A DNA stretch of 64,000 nt from Akebia trifoliata (Eukaryota; Streptophyta; Magnoliopsida; Ranunculales; Lardizabalaceae), in assembly GCA_017979445.1 (NCBI GenBank), contig CM030709.1, positions 6,428,001-6,492,000 of the forward strand, written 5' to 3'. Of this stretch, positions 47,444 to 59,335 are shown in pieces. Both the position numbers and the translations under genes were made by a program. A model generated the notes under the pieces. The model was not told where the DNA came from, did no database searches, and saw nothing but the letters and a program-made list of their open reading frames with translations. Position 1 is the first letter of the stretch; every line of letters begins with the position of its first letter.

Positions 47444-50400
47444 TCAAACATTTGAGATTTTGAAGGAATCAACAATTGTGTGCAATCTATCTTTCATCTT
47501 CTCCCACCTCCTTTCATTTGCTCCTGTTGTCAAGGTGTAAAATTTTCCTGCCATGGAAATGAAAATCCTGAATGAGAAAACAGAAATTTATCCCCAAAAA
47601 AGGATTTGAAAGGCTAGCTACTAATGAGTAAATGTTAGTGTCTATGAAAGTTACTATAGTTCTCAATGAGTATCTTTTTCTGTCCTTAATTCTTACAGAA
47701 AAATAGAAGCACATTTCCCATGCTTAAAAACTGATTCAATTTGATGCTAACTTCAGACCGTTTGATTTCTTTGGACAGTCAAAAAGGTGGGGGCAGAGTG
47801 TTCCTACCGAAGGAGTACTAAATGAACAAAAGTAAACACCAAGGAAGCATGGTTTCAAAACTCGTCCGAGACCGAGATATATCGCCCGAGTCGTCTCGGT
47901 ATCAGGCATGGACGCGACTGACAAGTCAAATTTTCGAACGTGATATAACACCCCAAGTTCATTTTTCATTTTTTTTTTAACAAGATATCTCAAACGTATC
48001 GGAAAGCTCGTCTGAAATGACTCGGTATCTGGCATGGACGAGACGAGATGCCAAACCGAGTTTTAAAACCATGCAACCATAATTATAAAGACTATTATAT
48101 AATGTTAATATTGTTGAAAGTGCCAGTCAATTTTCCATAAAAGTAAACATTCTTTCGGTAGGTCTCACAGTGTAATTTCTTCCTCTAATAAAAACATGTT
48201 TAACAATTTGGAAAAAAATAAACAGAAACAGAGAAGAAGAGAGGTCTTCAAAGAATTAACTTCATACCATTCCCAATGGAGATTGTACCAAGAGCATGGC
48301 GAGTAAAGTTTGGAGCTTGAGCGATGAACTCGAAAGTGTAATAAATTTTCCCATCAATGTCATGCTGCATCATACCATAAAACACAAAGATCAATTCCCG
48401 ATTGATTAGCAAAATCTCATCAAGAGGTGACAAGCATTTGTACATTTCAGATTAAAAACATGGGAGAGAATTAAGAAATTGCATAATAGCGACTATCAAA
48501 GATAGATCAATATAAATTACCAATTTGGAGAATTATGTAACTGTAATGAGTTTGGGGCATGTTAAACTACGCTAATTGTATTATAAAAACATTTTGATTA
48601 CCAATTTTTAGTTAGCATTTACAACTCATGATGGTGTCACTTGAATAAGAGCTCGAGATATATTCTATTTGATTTAAACAACATGATGAAGAAAACCTAA
48701 CCTCGGTTGCCTCAACTAGCTTGGTTTTCTGTGAAGGGGGAGCCAATACCTTCTTTATTAAAACCTCAGCAACCTGAGATCATTGAGTAATATCTTCTTT
48801 CTCAGAAACCGAAGCACATGAAGGCTTAAAGATCTCAAATAGGTGAAAACCAAGAAAAGAAAGGACCCCAAATCTTATAATGCAGCAAATTATATAATAT
48901 AAATGTATAAAAATATGGCAAACCTCTTTTGGGGAACCAAGTTCTCGAATGTCCCGTTTGCCGGTTGGAACCAAATTCACACTGACACTTTCTAATGGTT
49001 CAATAACATCTTTGAATACCTTGTCTTGCCCTTCAATGACTACTTCCTGATACGAAAAAAATTAAACATATATGAAAGTTTGAGAAACTTATGCTTCATT
49101 CTATACAAATAAGACTCAGAAAATGTAGGAACGCAGACCTGCCACCCAAATGGGTAGAGAAATTCATATCCATCCTTGTTGTCTGAGACTGGCAGAAATC
49201 CTTTCTTAGCTTCTGCAGCAACTGAGCCACATCAAGGTGTTCTCTTAGGATATCATCCATCATTATTGAAGGAACCAACGCACTGCACAATCAGCAGGCG
49301 TGCTTCAATGCTACTTAAGCACTAAATAGTAAGGTCGATATAGGAAAAAAAATATAGGTTCTTTAAAATTAAATAAAAGGAAAATACAATTTTTATCACA
49401 TATACGGAGCCATAGCCTTACATGATGCAGATTTTGGGTTGATTAGAGAAACCCAGGACGCAATTGTCCCTACTGCAAGGGCTTGACGCCTCCCAGGTCT
49501 ATCTGCGAAACAAAAAGACCTAATAAATAACACATCACACATGTCATGTTCAATCTAGTGCCATTTCTAATTACCATATTCAAGAGGACAAAAGGTCATG
49601 GTGAGTAAAATGACTAACTATTCATAGGATATAGTATGTAAAAAGTGTAACATTTATTATTCGTTGAACAGAAAACAGAGCAATAAAATGATGAATGGTG
49701 CCTTGTTTTATGTGTGGAAGTCATCCACTTTCCAAAAGAATCAAAGATGCTGATAAAATTAGAGAAGAAGCTGAAGACCAAGATAAACTGATTTCTGAAT
49801 TCAGAAGCCCAGCATGTGCCACTGAGGACATGTCAAATTCGAATAAAAGGGTCATGGAGGATTTTGGCCCTTTCTTTTCTTTCGTACTTTTTTTTTGTGG
49901 AAAAAAAGAGAAAGAAGAAATCTTTCATTGGATACATTGCATAATTAATATTTGTATATCATGACATGTTGGTTTCAATTTCTATATTATGGAAAATAAA
50001 TTTTTTGAGCAAGGGTTGGCTTGGGCAGGAAATGCATCATTGACGCAACATTGCAAAGATTAACATAGTATGTCAACTGTAGAAAAAGTGAATTCTATTC
50101 ACTTGGAGTTATAAGAACTTTAGTAGGGTTTGAATAGAAAATTACATGTCTCTTGAAAGTGGAATTTTATCTAGGCATTCCTAATAACAGAATCCTATTT
50201 GACCTCTAATTGATATTCTAGTTTATACGAACCATAGTTAGAAAATCAAGTGAATTCTATTCACTTGGAGTTATAAGAACTTTGGTAGGGTTTGAATAGA
50301 ATATTACATGTCTCTTGAAATTGGAATTTTATCTAGGCATTCCTAATAACAGAATCCTATTTGACCTCTAATTGATATTCTAGCTTATACTAACCATAGT

Positions 50401-51405
50401 TAGAAAATCCTAATATCCCCAAATAGAAGACTAGTAAATATTTTGTTACACCATCACTTGCGCTATTGTGATGAAAAAGAAAGGTGGCAATTTAGTGTAT
50501 TTCATGCTGCATTATATAGTGCGCCCTATGCTTTGATACTCTCCCTCAACTCATTGGAATCAAAGATCTACACAGGGTTAATAAAACTTGTAACCTTGAA
50601 TATCAGTTGCCTCCACCTTGGGATGGACATGACGTAGAACACTAATTTTATAGAGAATTTTTGGATGATGATTACATATCCCACTGGGTTTATATAAATT
50701 CAAAATATCCATAAATGTAGAAAGATAATCAATCAATCCAATATAATATACCTAATTGATCCTAATTTATACAAATCTAAGATCTTCACTATATGTGATG
50801 AGATACACCATAGTATTGATATAGTGTATCTCATGCACATTATTATAACGCATACACCTCATCTATATCTTGTACACTGTTGAGTTTAGTCCCACATCGG
50901 ACACTCATTGCCTTGTCTCTCTCCTTATAAGCTCCTCGACCTCTCCACTCAGAGCGGGCCTTTCTCTCCTCCACGTTCATATCTCCACTCCACTCATTGC
51001 CAATTGGTTTTTAATTAGCCCCCAAATTTATCATACACCAAATGCAAGTTAAGTCATCATGGAAAAAACTTCAATCAGATATCAAACCTACTACCTTTTG
51101 GAACTTGGAACTCAACATGAAAACACAATCGCGTTTTATCGAATTTGGAGGGAAAAAGGAGGAATTTTACCATGACGAGGAGCCCTAGTTTGCTCTGACC
51201 TCACGAGAAAAGAGACGCCTCTTCTAGTTCTAAGAAACGAACCTTGATTCTGCATCCCTAGCTGAAAAGTGCAATTAATCGAATCCATTTATAAGGCAAA
51301 ACAGAGGAGAGAGAGCGAGAGAGAGAGAGAGAGAGAGAAAACCTGAGAAGAGGTGCTAAGGAACAATGTGCGATGGATTGAAGGTGAGTTTTGTAGAGAT
51401 GCCAT
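47444..51405 (-). CDS. PPL1: PsbP-like protein 1, chloroplast thylakoid lumen, eight exons
   Basis: Exons (minus): 51,405-51,343; 51,261-51,171; 49,502-49,422; 49,221-49,139; 49,046-48,924; 48,773-48,702; 48,364-48,268; 47,547-47,444. All junctions are GT/AG and the frame gives 237 residues. Residues 1 to about 80 form a bipartite target peptide: a serine/arginine-rich stroma signal, then RRQALAVGTIASWVSLINP and SASFAA as the lumen transfer and cleavage region, with a twin arginine. The PsbP fold follows: KKGFLPVSDNKDGYEFLYPF, EVVIEGQDKVFKDVIEPLES, FTRHALGTISIGNGKFYTLT and a C-terminal WEKMKDRLHTIVDSFKI. Arabidopsis PPL1 is needed for repair of photodamaged photosystem II; the same role is inferred. 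Confidence 0.95.
47846..48074. mobile_element. Complete 'CATGGTTT-ACTCG' inverted repeat element in PPL1 intron 7
   Basis: GCATGGTTTCAAAACTCG at the left and GCATGGTTTTAAAACTCG at the right (reverse-complemented) bound a 229-base body full of CGAGA/TCTCG motifs. It is the best-bounded copy of the repeat seen at 2393, 5033 and 63,822. Confidence 0.75.
50088..50411 (+). repeat. 162-base tandem duplication in PPL1 intron 2
   Basis: GTGAATTCTATTCACTTGG starts at 50,088 and again at 50,250. The two units are nearly identical through ATTGATATTCTAG and CCATAGTTAGAAAATC. It lies in the large second intron (49,503-51,170). Confidence 0.9.
50876..51020 (+). mobile_element. LTR/TRIM-like fragment in PPL1 intron 2
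   Basis: TGTTGAGTTTAGTCCCACAT followed later by GCCAATTGGTTTTTAA resembles short plant LTRs, which often start TGTTG and contain AGTCCCACATCGG. No partner LTR or primer site is seen. Tentative. Confidence 0.4.
51303..51338 (+). repeat. (GA)n microsatellite in PPL1 intron 1
   Basis: A near-pure GA run in the 81-base first intron, next to the exon 1 donor; on the transcript strand it reads (TC)n and could act as the polypyrimidine tract. Confidence 0.8.
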
Positions 51406-53182
51406 TGTTGTCTAAAGAGCAGAAATTGTGGTTGGTACTCTAAGCAGCAGAAGAAGAAGATGAGAGAGTATGTGTTTTGTGGAGCTCACCTTATCTTTGG
51501 TTTTCGGATCGACTTATCCGTTTCTTATTTCCTACTTTTTTTTCTTTTTTTCTTTTTTTTTTAATACAATCTTTTTACGCGGGGCCAAGTAACAGCCCCT
51601 CTTTCAGATGCTTTACAAAGTGATGACATACCCTTTAACCATGGTCTCCTCTAGAGATTAATATATATTTACCGAACTGCCATCGTCATCAACTTCTAGC
51701 ACACATTTCAAACTCTTTTGAAGATGATTTTTAACCTCTTCCCAAAAACTTTTGATTTTTCTTCCCAAGAATCCAACTTCCTCATAAATTATGTCTTTTG
51801 CTTGAGGTTTGAAGGTTTGAGGTAGAATTTTAAGGATTTGAAGACAACCGTGCATTTCCATAGATAAATAAATGATTTTTAGATAGAGGTTGAAGACAAA
51901 AGCATTTAAGTCATTTTCTATTAATCTCACAGAAAAGACCACAGTCAAGGGGATGTCATAAGTTTGAAACACGATGAGGTATCTCAAATGTCACAAAAAT
52001 AATTTCTTAATCGCTATTATTGAATCCAAGTAACATGGATAATTTAAAAGCTTCACCTAACAATTTATTTCGTTGAACTTCATAAAATTCAACTGTTGGA
52101 ATAAATATTAGTGATACACGATGTATTTGGGATGTTTGTTTTATGAGTCTTGATGAATGCATGCGATCTTGACATGCGGTTGACATGGCGAAGGCATAGA
52201 ACCATAGATTGTTTTCATCAAGATACACAGGAAATATATGTATGGTTCTGTGCCCTTGTCACGTCAACCACGTATTAAGACCACGTGCATTCATCATTAT
52301 TCTCGTTTTATCTCAATCATTGGATTTTGTATTTTTAACAGTCGGGATTTCATGTTTTTTCACGAGTCACCGGGTCACAACCCTTTCGCAAAATGAGTCC
52401 ATTTGATGCTACCATGTTACAGGTCTAAGTCATCTTAGTATGTGTTTGGTAACACTTTTAAAGTCTAAATGGAGATGGTCCACCTTTAAAATTCAGACTT
52501 TAAAAGTTTTATTTTCGTTTATTTCATTTCAGATTTCACACTTAATAATCAAAATTCAGAAGTTTTGAAACTATGAAACTTTAAAATGAGAATGTGGGGT
52601 CTCATGGGGGTCTCCAAATTGCAAGTCTCCCAAATCAAACTCATTGGGAGTATGAACATCATAAAAATAAAAATAAAAATTGAATTATTTTACGCTAGAA
52701 GAGGGAACCCGGAATTCCTCTTTGAACTTCTCCCCTACTGGTCTTCTAAGGTCGATGTTATAGGGTCATCATCTTCCCTAGTGGTTTGGTCTTCCGGAGG
52801 AGGAAGACAGTCCTGCAAGATACATCCCAAACCCACTAACTCTTTGTAACGTTGTTTTTCTAGCTATAAATATCAATCTCATAACCCCCCAACCCCAACC
52901 CATCAAGTATCCTATGGCAGAACTGGTTCGACAAGTTGGTTGACGGGAATTGGTGAGCAGAGGTCACAGCTAGCCCAAAGAGGGACGTGTTGGGTAGAAA
53001 ATTCCTTATACCAGAAAGAATGTAAAGTCCAAGGAAGAACACACTAGTAAAGTAAAAGAATATCAGCTAAATTATGTCAGCAACAATGTCATTCAACTAC
53101 AAAATCAAGATCAACCCATTTACATCATTAACACTTAAAAATCTATCTATATTTATACAAAACAAAGAAAAGTTTCATGTCC
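51406..53182. other. Intergenic, PPL1 promoter side and DUF1635 3' side
   Basis: Contains the PPL1 upstream region just above 51,405 and a poly-T run at 51,537-51,562. The frame at 51,658-51,987 shows no recognised family. A MITE lies at 52,145. Otherwise unassigned. Confidence 0.5.
52145..52301. mobile_element. Palindromic MITE ('GAGTCGTG-type B'), copy 3
   Basis: Left GAGTCTTGATGAATGCATGC and right GTGCATTCATCATTATTCTC enclose the CATAGAACCATAGAT / GTATGGTTCTGTGCC inverted pair. The flanks share GTTTTAT. Same family as 7399 and 33,870. Confidence 0.72.
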
Positions 53183-55568
53183 TCATTGGATCCTTTGTCG
53201 CTTCCCAGTCATGATTTGATCGTGCATGAAATCCATACAAACACCAGTAGATACCATCTCCCCCTTGTTCAGATATGAACCAGAACCACTCATAAAATTG
53301 AACATCGATGTAGAACACAACTGAGAAGATCCATTAGAGATCTCAGGGTATGATGAAGTCAAAGAATTCTGATTTGGGTAATTTAGATTTGAAACCAACT
53401 TCTGATTATTAGTTTCGGGGTTACAACCTTTAATAAAGATAGGTGTGATTTTAAAGGGTTGCACTGGGGGAGGATTGCGCCATTGAGGTAAAGGTCCCGA
53501 GACAAGAATTGTTTGGAGTAGCGGTCCTGCTTCCATGACAGCTTGTAATAGTTTCCCTTTCTGAGGTAAAGGTTTCCCCTCAACAAGATTGTCGATTACA
53601 GCAGAAGCTCGATCAATCTTGGTATTTTCTGAAGAGACGATACCCATTGTTGTAGGCTCGTTATATTCTTGGATGAAGGGCTGATGTGGCACTCCAATGT
53701 TACCCGAATCAACCACATTCATGTTTGATAAGTCTGGAGATGACACCACGTTGAAAAAGGAATCCACGGGTGATGAACCATAGGAATGGTGATTATATGT
53801 TTCAGATAAGCTATCGGATTCAGTAACGCTCGAGTTTCCTTTAGAGGGATTAACAGGTGGAGTGTCGTGTCGCAGACTTGGAAGAATATGGCATATTTTG
53901 GTTGGGTTAGATGGCATGAACTTGTTTAGTAGTATTTGAAGTTGATCCCTTGCTTCGTCTCTTTCTCGGTGGGCTACCTTCAAGAGATGAAGCAACTGCT
54001 TCACATTCTCCTCATTTTTTCTCATCTCCTCTCTTGCATTGTTTCTCACTGATTCTAGTTCAAATGTTCTGTACAGAGCCATGTCCTTCAACTCATCAAT
54101 AGTCTGTTACAATAAATTATGTTAGAATGAGGATTTGAATTGCCGAACAGTTGGGGATATAACCTAACTCAAAATTCAGAAAATATAAATTTCTTCAGAT
54201 ATACATAACAGCATAAACATTCAAATCCTCATGCAACAACGTCTTTAATGGTAAAAGAAAATATCAGTTTCCGAATTTCAAAAAAGAAATAGAATGACCA
54301 TGTTTTGTTATGACTCTTGTAATCTGTTGGAGGACTTATATTACCAGAATGGAGTGTACACAAGGGGCAATTTCATATTTAGTTTTCTTGTAGGATGTGA
54401 GCTTGAGAGATTGTAACTCTGTTTTTACGGAAATAGTGGAAGGGTATCATCTCATCATCGGCCGTGGACATAGGCAACCTTGCCGAACTATATAAATCTT
54501 GTATTTCTTGTTGTTTCATCATACACTTTGCAAGATATAGGGAGCCGTGCACCCGAACATTTATAGAGTACAAACCCCTTTTGGTTTCTTAATTCCAATA
54601 TTAGGATGTGCTCTTAAACAATTACTTGAAATGTAAAATTTCCATCAAAACTCACAAATTACAACACGAGGAGCAAGAAATACACATATATGATTCTATA
54701 AACATTAATGATCTGTTAAAACCCATCTTCCCTTTCAGATAAAGCATAAAAATTTAACCAGTCCTGAAATATCACAAGTTTTAATCACTAATCACAAATT
54801 CTGACATATAATACCACTAAGGAACCAAGAGAATAGAAGGCACAAACATAACAAAGGAAAAGATTAAAAAAATGAGCATTTTTACTGGCTCATGGAAGAC
54901 CACAAATTCCCATTAACAACCATAAACTCTTGATTCAAAATTCAATTGAAGTACATATTGCGAAGAGATGAAAGGTTCAACATATGCATCTATTCTGTCC
55001 AATAACACATATACACTTATTTCAAAATGAAAAGCAGCACTAGTTTCCTAATTTCTGGAAAAAAAATGTACATTTGAACATCCCTTTCTGGAAAAGAGAA
55101 GAAAAAATTTATATTATATGGGGCTAAAATACTATCAAAATCACTTCAGCATTTAAATACTCCTGACACCTTTCTTTGATTTGTAGAAGAATTTGCCATT
55201 ATTTTCCTGTTTGTCAACAAATTGAATGATAAAACAACTCCAATTCCATTCATTAGCTATAAATTCATCTTTAAAATCCAACTATAATACACCTTAAAAA
55301 GAAGTAAATCAAGCCCACTAAGTAGACTAACAAAAAGAGGAAAAACCATAAACAAAAATATCATTAAATAACTCAGAAGTCAGAAATGACCATAATCATC
55401 TAAATAAAGTGGCATAAACATCTTTAGAACCCAAACCCATATAGAGAAACCCATCAAAAACCCAATACCCATAACAAGAAATGAGAAAATTTATGATAAA
55501 AAAATATGAAAAATGGAAAATGAAGAGACACCCCCACCTCTTGATAACCCCAAACAGAAGCCATTCCT

Positions 55569-55573
<5 letters not shown>
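53183..55573 (-). CDS. DUF1635 family protein, two exons
   Basis: Exon 1 is 55,573-55,538 (MEGMASVWGYQE) and exon 2 is 54,103-53,183. The GT/AG junction in phase 0 gives TIDELKDMALYRTFELESVR; the product is 318 residues. The N-terminal 13-75 region is a charged coiled coil with regular leucines. The middle is low-complexity serine/asparagine/proline. The signature GKPLPQKGKLLQAVMEAGPL, then LLQTILVSGPLPQWRNPPP, is the conserved DUF1635 C-terminal block. The protein ends with basic GKRQRIQ. The family is plant-specific and uncharacterised; nuclear location is inference only. An alternative start at the second ATG (residue 4) is possible. A (TC/GA)n tract lies in the 5' leader. Confidence 0.92.

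Positions 55574-55575
<2 letters not shown>

Positions 55576-55605
<30 letters not shown>
55576..55605 (-). repeat. (GA)n microsatellite in the 5' leader of the DUF1635 gene
   Basis: CT dinucleotides on the plus strand directly upstream of the start codon, reading (GA)n in the transcript. A second CT run lies at 55,874-55,901. GA-rich leaders of this kind are common in plant genes. Confidence 0.85.
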
Positions 55606-55607
<2 letters not shown>

Positions 55608-55869
55608 AGGAAAGAGAAATCTAGAAATATTGGTGGTAGAGTTCTTCAGACTTCTGAGTTCTGACTCACTTGCAGAAAGGTGGATTATATAATAGTGGGA
55701 AGAGAGTGGAGACTTGGGTCCACACAATCACAAAAAGACATTTAAAGAACCAATCCAAATTCCAACTCACAGTTTTGAAAATAAGGAATGTAAGTAAAAC
55801 TTTCTAAGTAGGAAAAAAAAAAAACCTTTGACCGTGAAACCTCTCCGCTTCTACAAGACTTTCTCTTAG

Positions 55870-55903
<34 letters not shown>

Positions 55904-56453
55904 TAGTCTCTCTGTCATCGTCGATCCAGTTAGATTTCCTTAATCCAGAAAAAAAACTGTTGTTTCCTAAAGTATATTTTGGGAAAGCTTAAGCTGCATT
56001 AGAGTGTACTGAGGTTCACAACAACCTTAGATAGTCACCGTTGGATCTTATATCAAGAGGTTTAGACATTTTAGAATCAAAGTTTGAAATCAGACGTAAA
56101 TGCTCTAATATTGCCTTAAATTTTTTACTAATATATTCTTTGTGAAACAATTAGCTGTTTTGTTTAGGTGGTTTTGGTCAACCGGTATTTCCAAAGATTC
56201 TCTTTTGAAAATGTTATTAATTATGGTTTGTGTAAACGTTTGAGAAGCAGTTTCAATTTCTCAAAAGGAAAAAAAAAATGAAGCATAAAATAGTTCAAAT
56301 TTAATTCTCACTTTTAGAATTCGTGGAAATCTCAAGGAACTTGAATCTTCTATTGTTAGATGATAATGCCCTCATTTATATAATAATTAAAATCATCCTC
56401 TAATTTCTAAGATATTAAATAGATAATAAAAAATTGAAATATCTTTATTTAAT

Positions 56454-57290
56454 TCTTTATTATGGGAAATGTTCAACAACAAACATTTTGGCAAAACATT
56501 TTTCAAAACATGGGTTAGAGGTTTTGGAATGGGCTGATTTTTGGTGAGGATGATCTCTACAGTGAGTAGATCATCATCACCAAAAATCAGCCCATTCCAA
56601 AACTTCTAACCCCATCAAAAATAGTTTATAAAACATGGACGGTCCATGATTTTTCAACTTGTAAACTGGGGCTAGAAGTTTTGGAATGGGCTGATTTTTA
56701 GTGAGGATGATCTCTACGGTGAGGAGATCATCCTCACCAAAAATCAGCCCATTCTAAGACCTCTAACCCATGTTTTGAAAAATGTTTTGCCAAAATGTTT
56801 GTTGCTGAACGGGACCCCTTTATTATTATAATGAGAGAGGTGGAGTGGAAGTGGTTCAACATCAAAATTTGAGTGGACCTAAAATGCCCTTATTTTTATA
56901 TTTAAATTTAATACGGTTAGCGATATTTTTGTAATAAAAACAATAAATTTGCAACTACTTTACTTAGTTTTCAAAAAAGTCATGTTGAGTACCCTCAAGA
57001 TTGTATTTCATGTCACACGTCTTGACATGAAAGTGGATAGGAACTATACATGCCTTTTCACTCATATTTCGATGAAAAGCATTTATGATTCCCATACACA
57101 TTCACATCAGGATGTGCAATGTGAGATAGAATCTTGAGGTCACTTTCGCATTATTATTTTGAAAATTATGAAAATATCATTTTTAATAATCTTCAAAACC
57201 CCTTTAATTAATATTTTAAATGATAAATAAGTCATTTTAAACATATCCATTTGCATATGCCACCTTCTAATTATTATCATTAGAGAAAGC
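56454..57290 (+). mobile_element. Helitron-like repeat interrupted by a MITE
   Basis: Matches 37,270-37,583 in its TATAATGAGAG start, the CATCAAAATTTG and TTTAATTAATATTTTAAAT segments and the GCCACCTTCTAA end. A 354-base MITE has inserted a few bases after its left end. Class is tentative because no Rep/Helicase or clear 3' hairpin is seen. Confidence 0.45.
56464..56817. mobile_element. Twin-hairpin Mutator-type MITE, copy 3 (best preserved)
   Basis: Perfect 9-base target duplications CTTTATTAT lie at 56,455-56,463 and 56,818-56,826. Terminal repeats share CAACAAACATTTTGG and CAAAACATTTTTCAAAACAT. Inside are two near-perfect hairpins, each made of TTTTGGAATGGGCTGATTTT ... and its complement around a GATGATCTCTAC loop. 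Confidence 0.92.
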
Positions 57291-57634
57291 AAAATCGGGT
57301 GTGCAAGAAGCATAATTATTGTGTCATATTCATTTTTGTATGATTTAGCATACAATGGGATATCTCCTATTTAGTAATAATTTTCTAACTAAACAAAACA
57401 CTTATTATAGTAGCATTTTTTTAATTTACCTCTATGCCCTAGAATAAAAAAAACATTAATGCAATATGTGCCATTTTTGTATATAAAAAATTAATTACCA
57501 AATTGGGGATACCCCCGGATTCTAAATTTTTCAAAAGGCAAGCTCACTCAATTACATTTCATCTGCGGATGCGTTTCTGTAATACATGTGATGTGGTCAT
57601 CAAAATCATATATCTAATCATTTGTGACCCTGAA
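57291..57634. other. Intergenic AT-rich stretch
   Basis: Nothing recognisable; short frames only. Confidence 0.4.
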
Positions 57635-57845
57635 GGGTTGGCTCAATGACAATTTCAGACCAATAAACAGTTAATGTCAGTAGATCGTGATTTCGATACC
57701 TAGTATGAACATTAATTCCTTAAGGACGACCAACAAAGACACACCCTTACTTATTTGGTGTGTGTGATGTGTGGGTATTGCTAGTCTTTGGACAAGATCA
57801 TGGTTTATAGACTAAGTAAAATCTAAAGACGGGCCCAGTCTGCAA
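57635..57845 (+). mobile_element. tRNA-derived SINE, copy 2
   Basis: GGGTTGGCTCAATGACAATT (A-box-like) and TAGATCGTGATTTCGATACC (B-box-like) are followed by the shared GTGTGGGTATTGCTAGTC body. Same family as 11,697 and 58,865. Confidence 0.65.
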
Positions 57846-58864
57846 TCTACAAGGATACCAATTTGTTAAGTTGGTAAAATCGCTCTGTGTTGACATCATA
57901 GAATACAAAACTTTCCTTCACCTACTAATTTGTAGTATAAAATTTTATAAATAATTAACTTTTAATTCGTTCACTATTCTTCTTCGTGTAAAATTCAAGA
58001 TTCCCCAATTCTTATTTGTTCTTATTTATTATAAATCTCAATGATTATCCAATGGAGGGAGAACTTAGGAAGATGGTAGAGGGATCATGTTATATCTTAA
58101 TTTTTATGATCTTTATTATATTATTTGTAAAGGGATCTCGGTTCTAGTACTAGATTCACCTGTGAACTGCCCAAGAAAACTGAAATAAACTAATTTTTTG
58201 TTTTTTCTTAATTTATATAATATTTTATAACTTTAAATTTTTTTTATAATATCGGCTTTGTTTTAAGCAAAAAACCAGATACAAACCTACTAGATACCAT
58301 GAACGTGGATGAGAAATTCTTCAGAGAAAACCCTGGAATATTTCTTTGTTTACTCCCGACAAGCCGTTTCGGCACTCTTCAATTATTTCCATCTTTATTC
58401 TTATTTTAGAATAAATATTTTGTCTCTTTTGTAGTATTTTTTTAATGATTTATAATTCTTTAGTTCTCTCATAGAGGAGAAACAGACAAGAAGGTGGGTC
58501 ACCAGGTACATTGGATCTCGACATTTCTTGCATAAGTAAACTCTCTCACTCTTTTTATATTGTCTATGTTTTTATATGTTGATTCCTTTGTACATTTTGG
58601 CTGTCTTATTTGATTCCTATTTTATGAGTGGGAAATGTTTTTGTTATAGGAAAAATCGAATGTCTTGATCGAAAGAGTTGGAGATAATTTGGAATATTTC
58701 AAAGTTATATTTCGTTCTAATTTCAATCGAAATTAAAAGGTCTAAGCCGAAACATTTTGAAGTAATACAAAACTTTAAATGACACATTGACCATAATTGT
58801 AATTATTATTGGATTTATGTTCCTTCATCTTTTTGTTTAATTTTTTTTTTTTTTTTCAATAATT

Positions 58865-59095
58865 GGGTTTCCCTGTAGATAGTGGATCAGGCCCGTGTCA
58901 AGGCTTTGTCCATTCCATAGACCATAGTTTTGTCCAAAGACTAGTCCTAGGGCATGTGCAACGCCCACACATCATAAGCGCCAAGTAAATGAAAGTGGCC
59001 CCTAAGGAATTAATGCTCATACTGAGTATCGAACTTATGACTTACAAGCATTAACCGTTTATCGGTCCAAAATTGTCATTGAGCCAACTCCTCAA
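58865..59095 (-). mobile_element. tRNA-derived SINE, copy 3
   Basis: Reverse complement begins GAGTTGGCTCAATGACAATT and contains the box-B-like ATAAGTTCGATACTCAGTAT. Its 3' body has GGGCGTTGCACATGCCC, shared with copy 1. The preceding 57,846-58,864 stretch contains no gene. Confidence 0.65.
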
Positions 59096-59129
59096 GTTTT
59101 TTTTTTTTTTAAATTGTTTGTCGTTAAAA

Positions 59130-59335
59130 ATATACTTTTTTTTTCTTTTTTCTTTTTTCTTTTTTCTTTTTTCTTTTTTTGATAAGAAGGGTATCTGAGT
59201 CAGCTTGCATGCACCAACCATTCCCTCCTTCCCAAACAAGGCTTGCGAAATAAGATTTTAATCCTGCGGTCCACAGGGGGAACACACCCCTTGACCCCGA
59301 AGTGTTACCACTCGGCCACCCATCTGGTGGTTTAC
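59130..59335 (-). mobile_element. Second tRNA-derived SINE family with (TTTTTTC)n tail
   Basis: The reverse complement has GGGTGGCCGAGTGGTAACAC, an A-box-like start resembling tRNA-Leu or tRNA-Ser. A GTTCCCCCTGTGGACC segment and a 3' tail of AAAAAAG units follow. It abuts the previous SINE. Confidence 0.55.

Noticed and set aside
51658..51987. 109-codon minus-strand frame near the PPL1 promoter
   Set aside because: No recognisable motif, no splice context and AT-rich composition; not supported as a gene.
53383..53586. Second minus-strand frame within the DUF1635 exon
   Set aside because: It is an alternative frame of the clearly coding DUF1635 exon 2.
59276..59335. Possible nuclear tRNA gene on the minus strand (GGCCGAGTGGTAAC)
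   Set aside because: The acceptor stem and anticodon arm cannot be formed and an A-rich tail follows; it fits a tRNA-derived SINE better.
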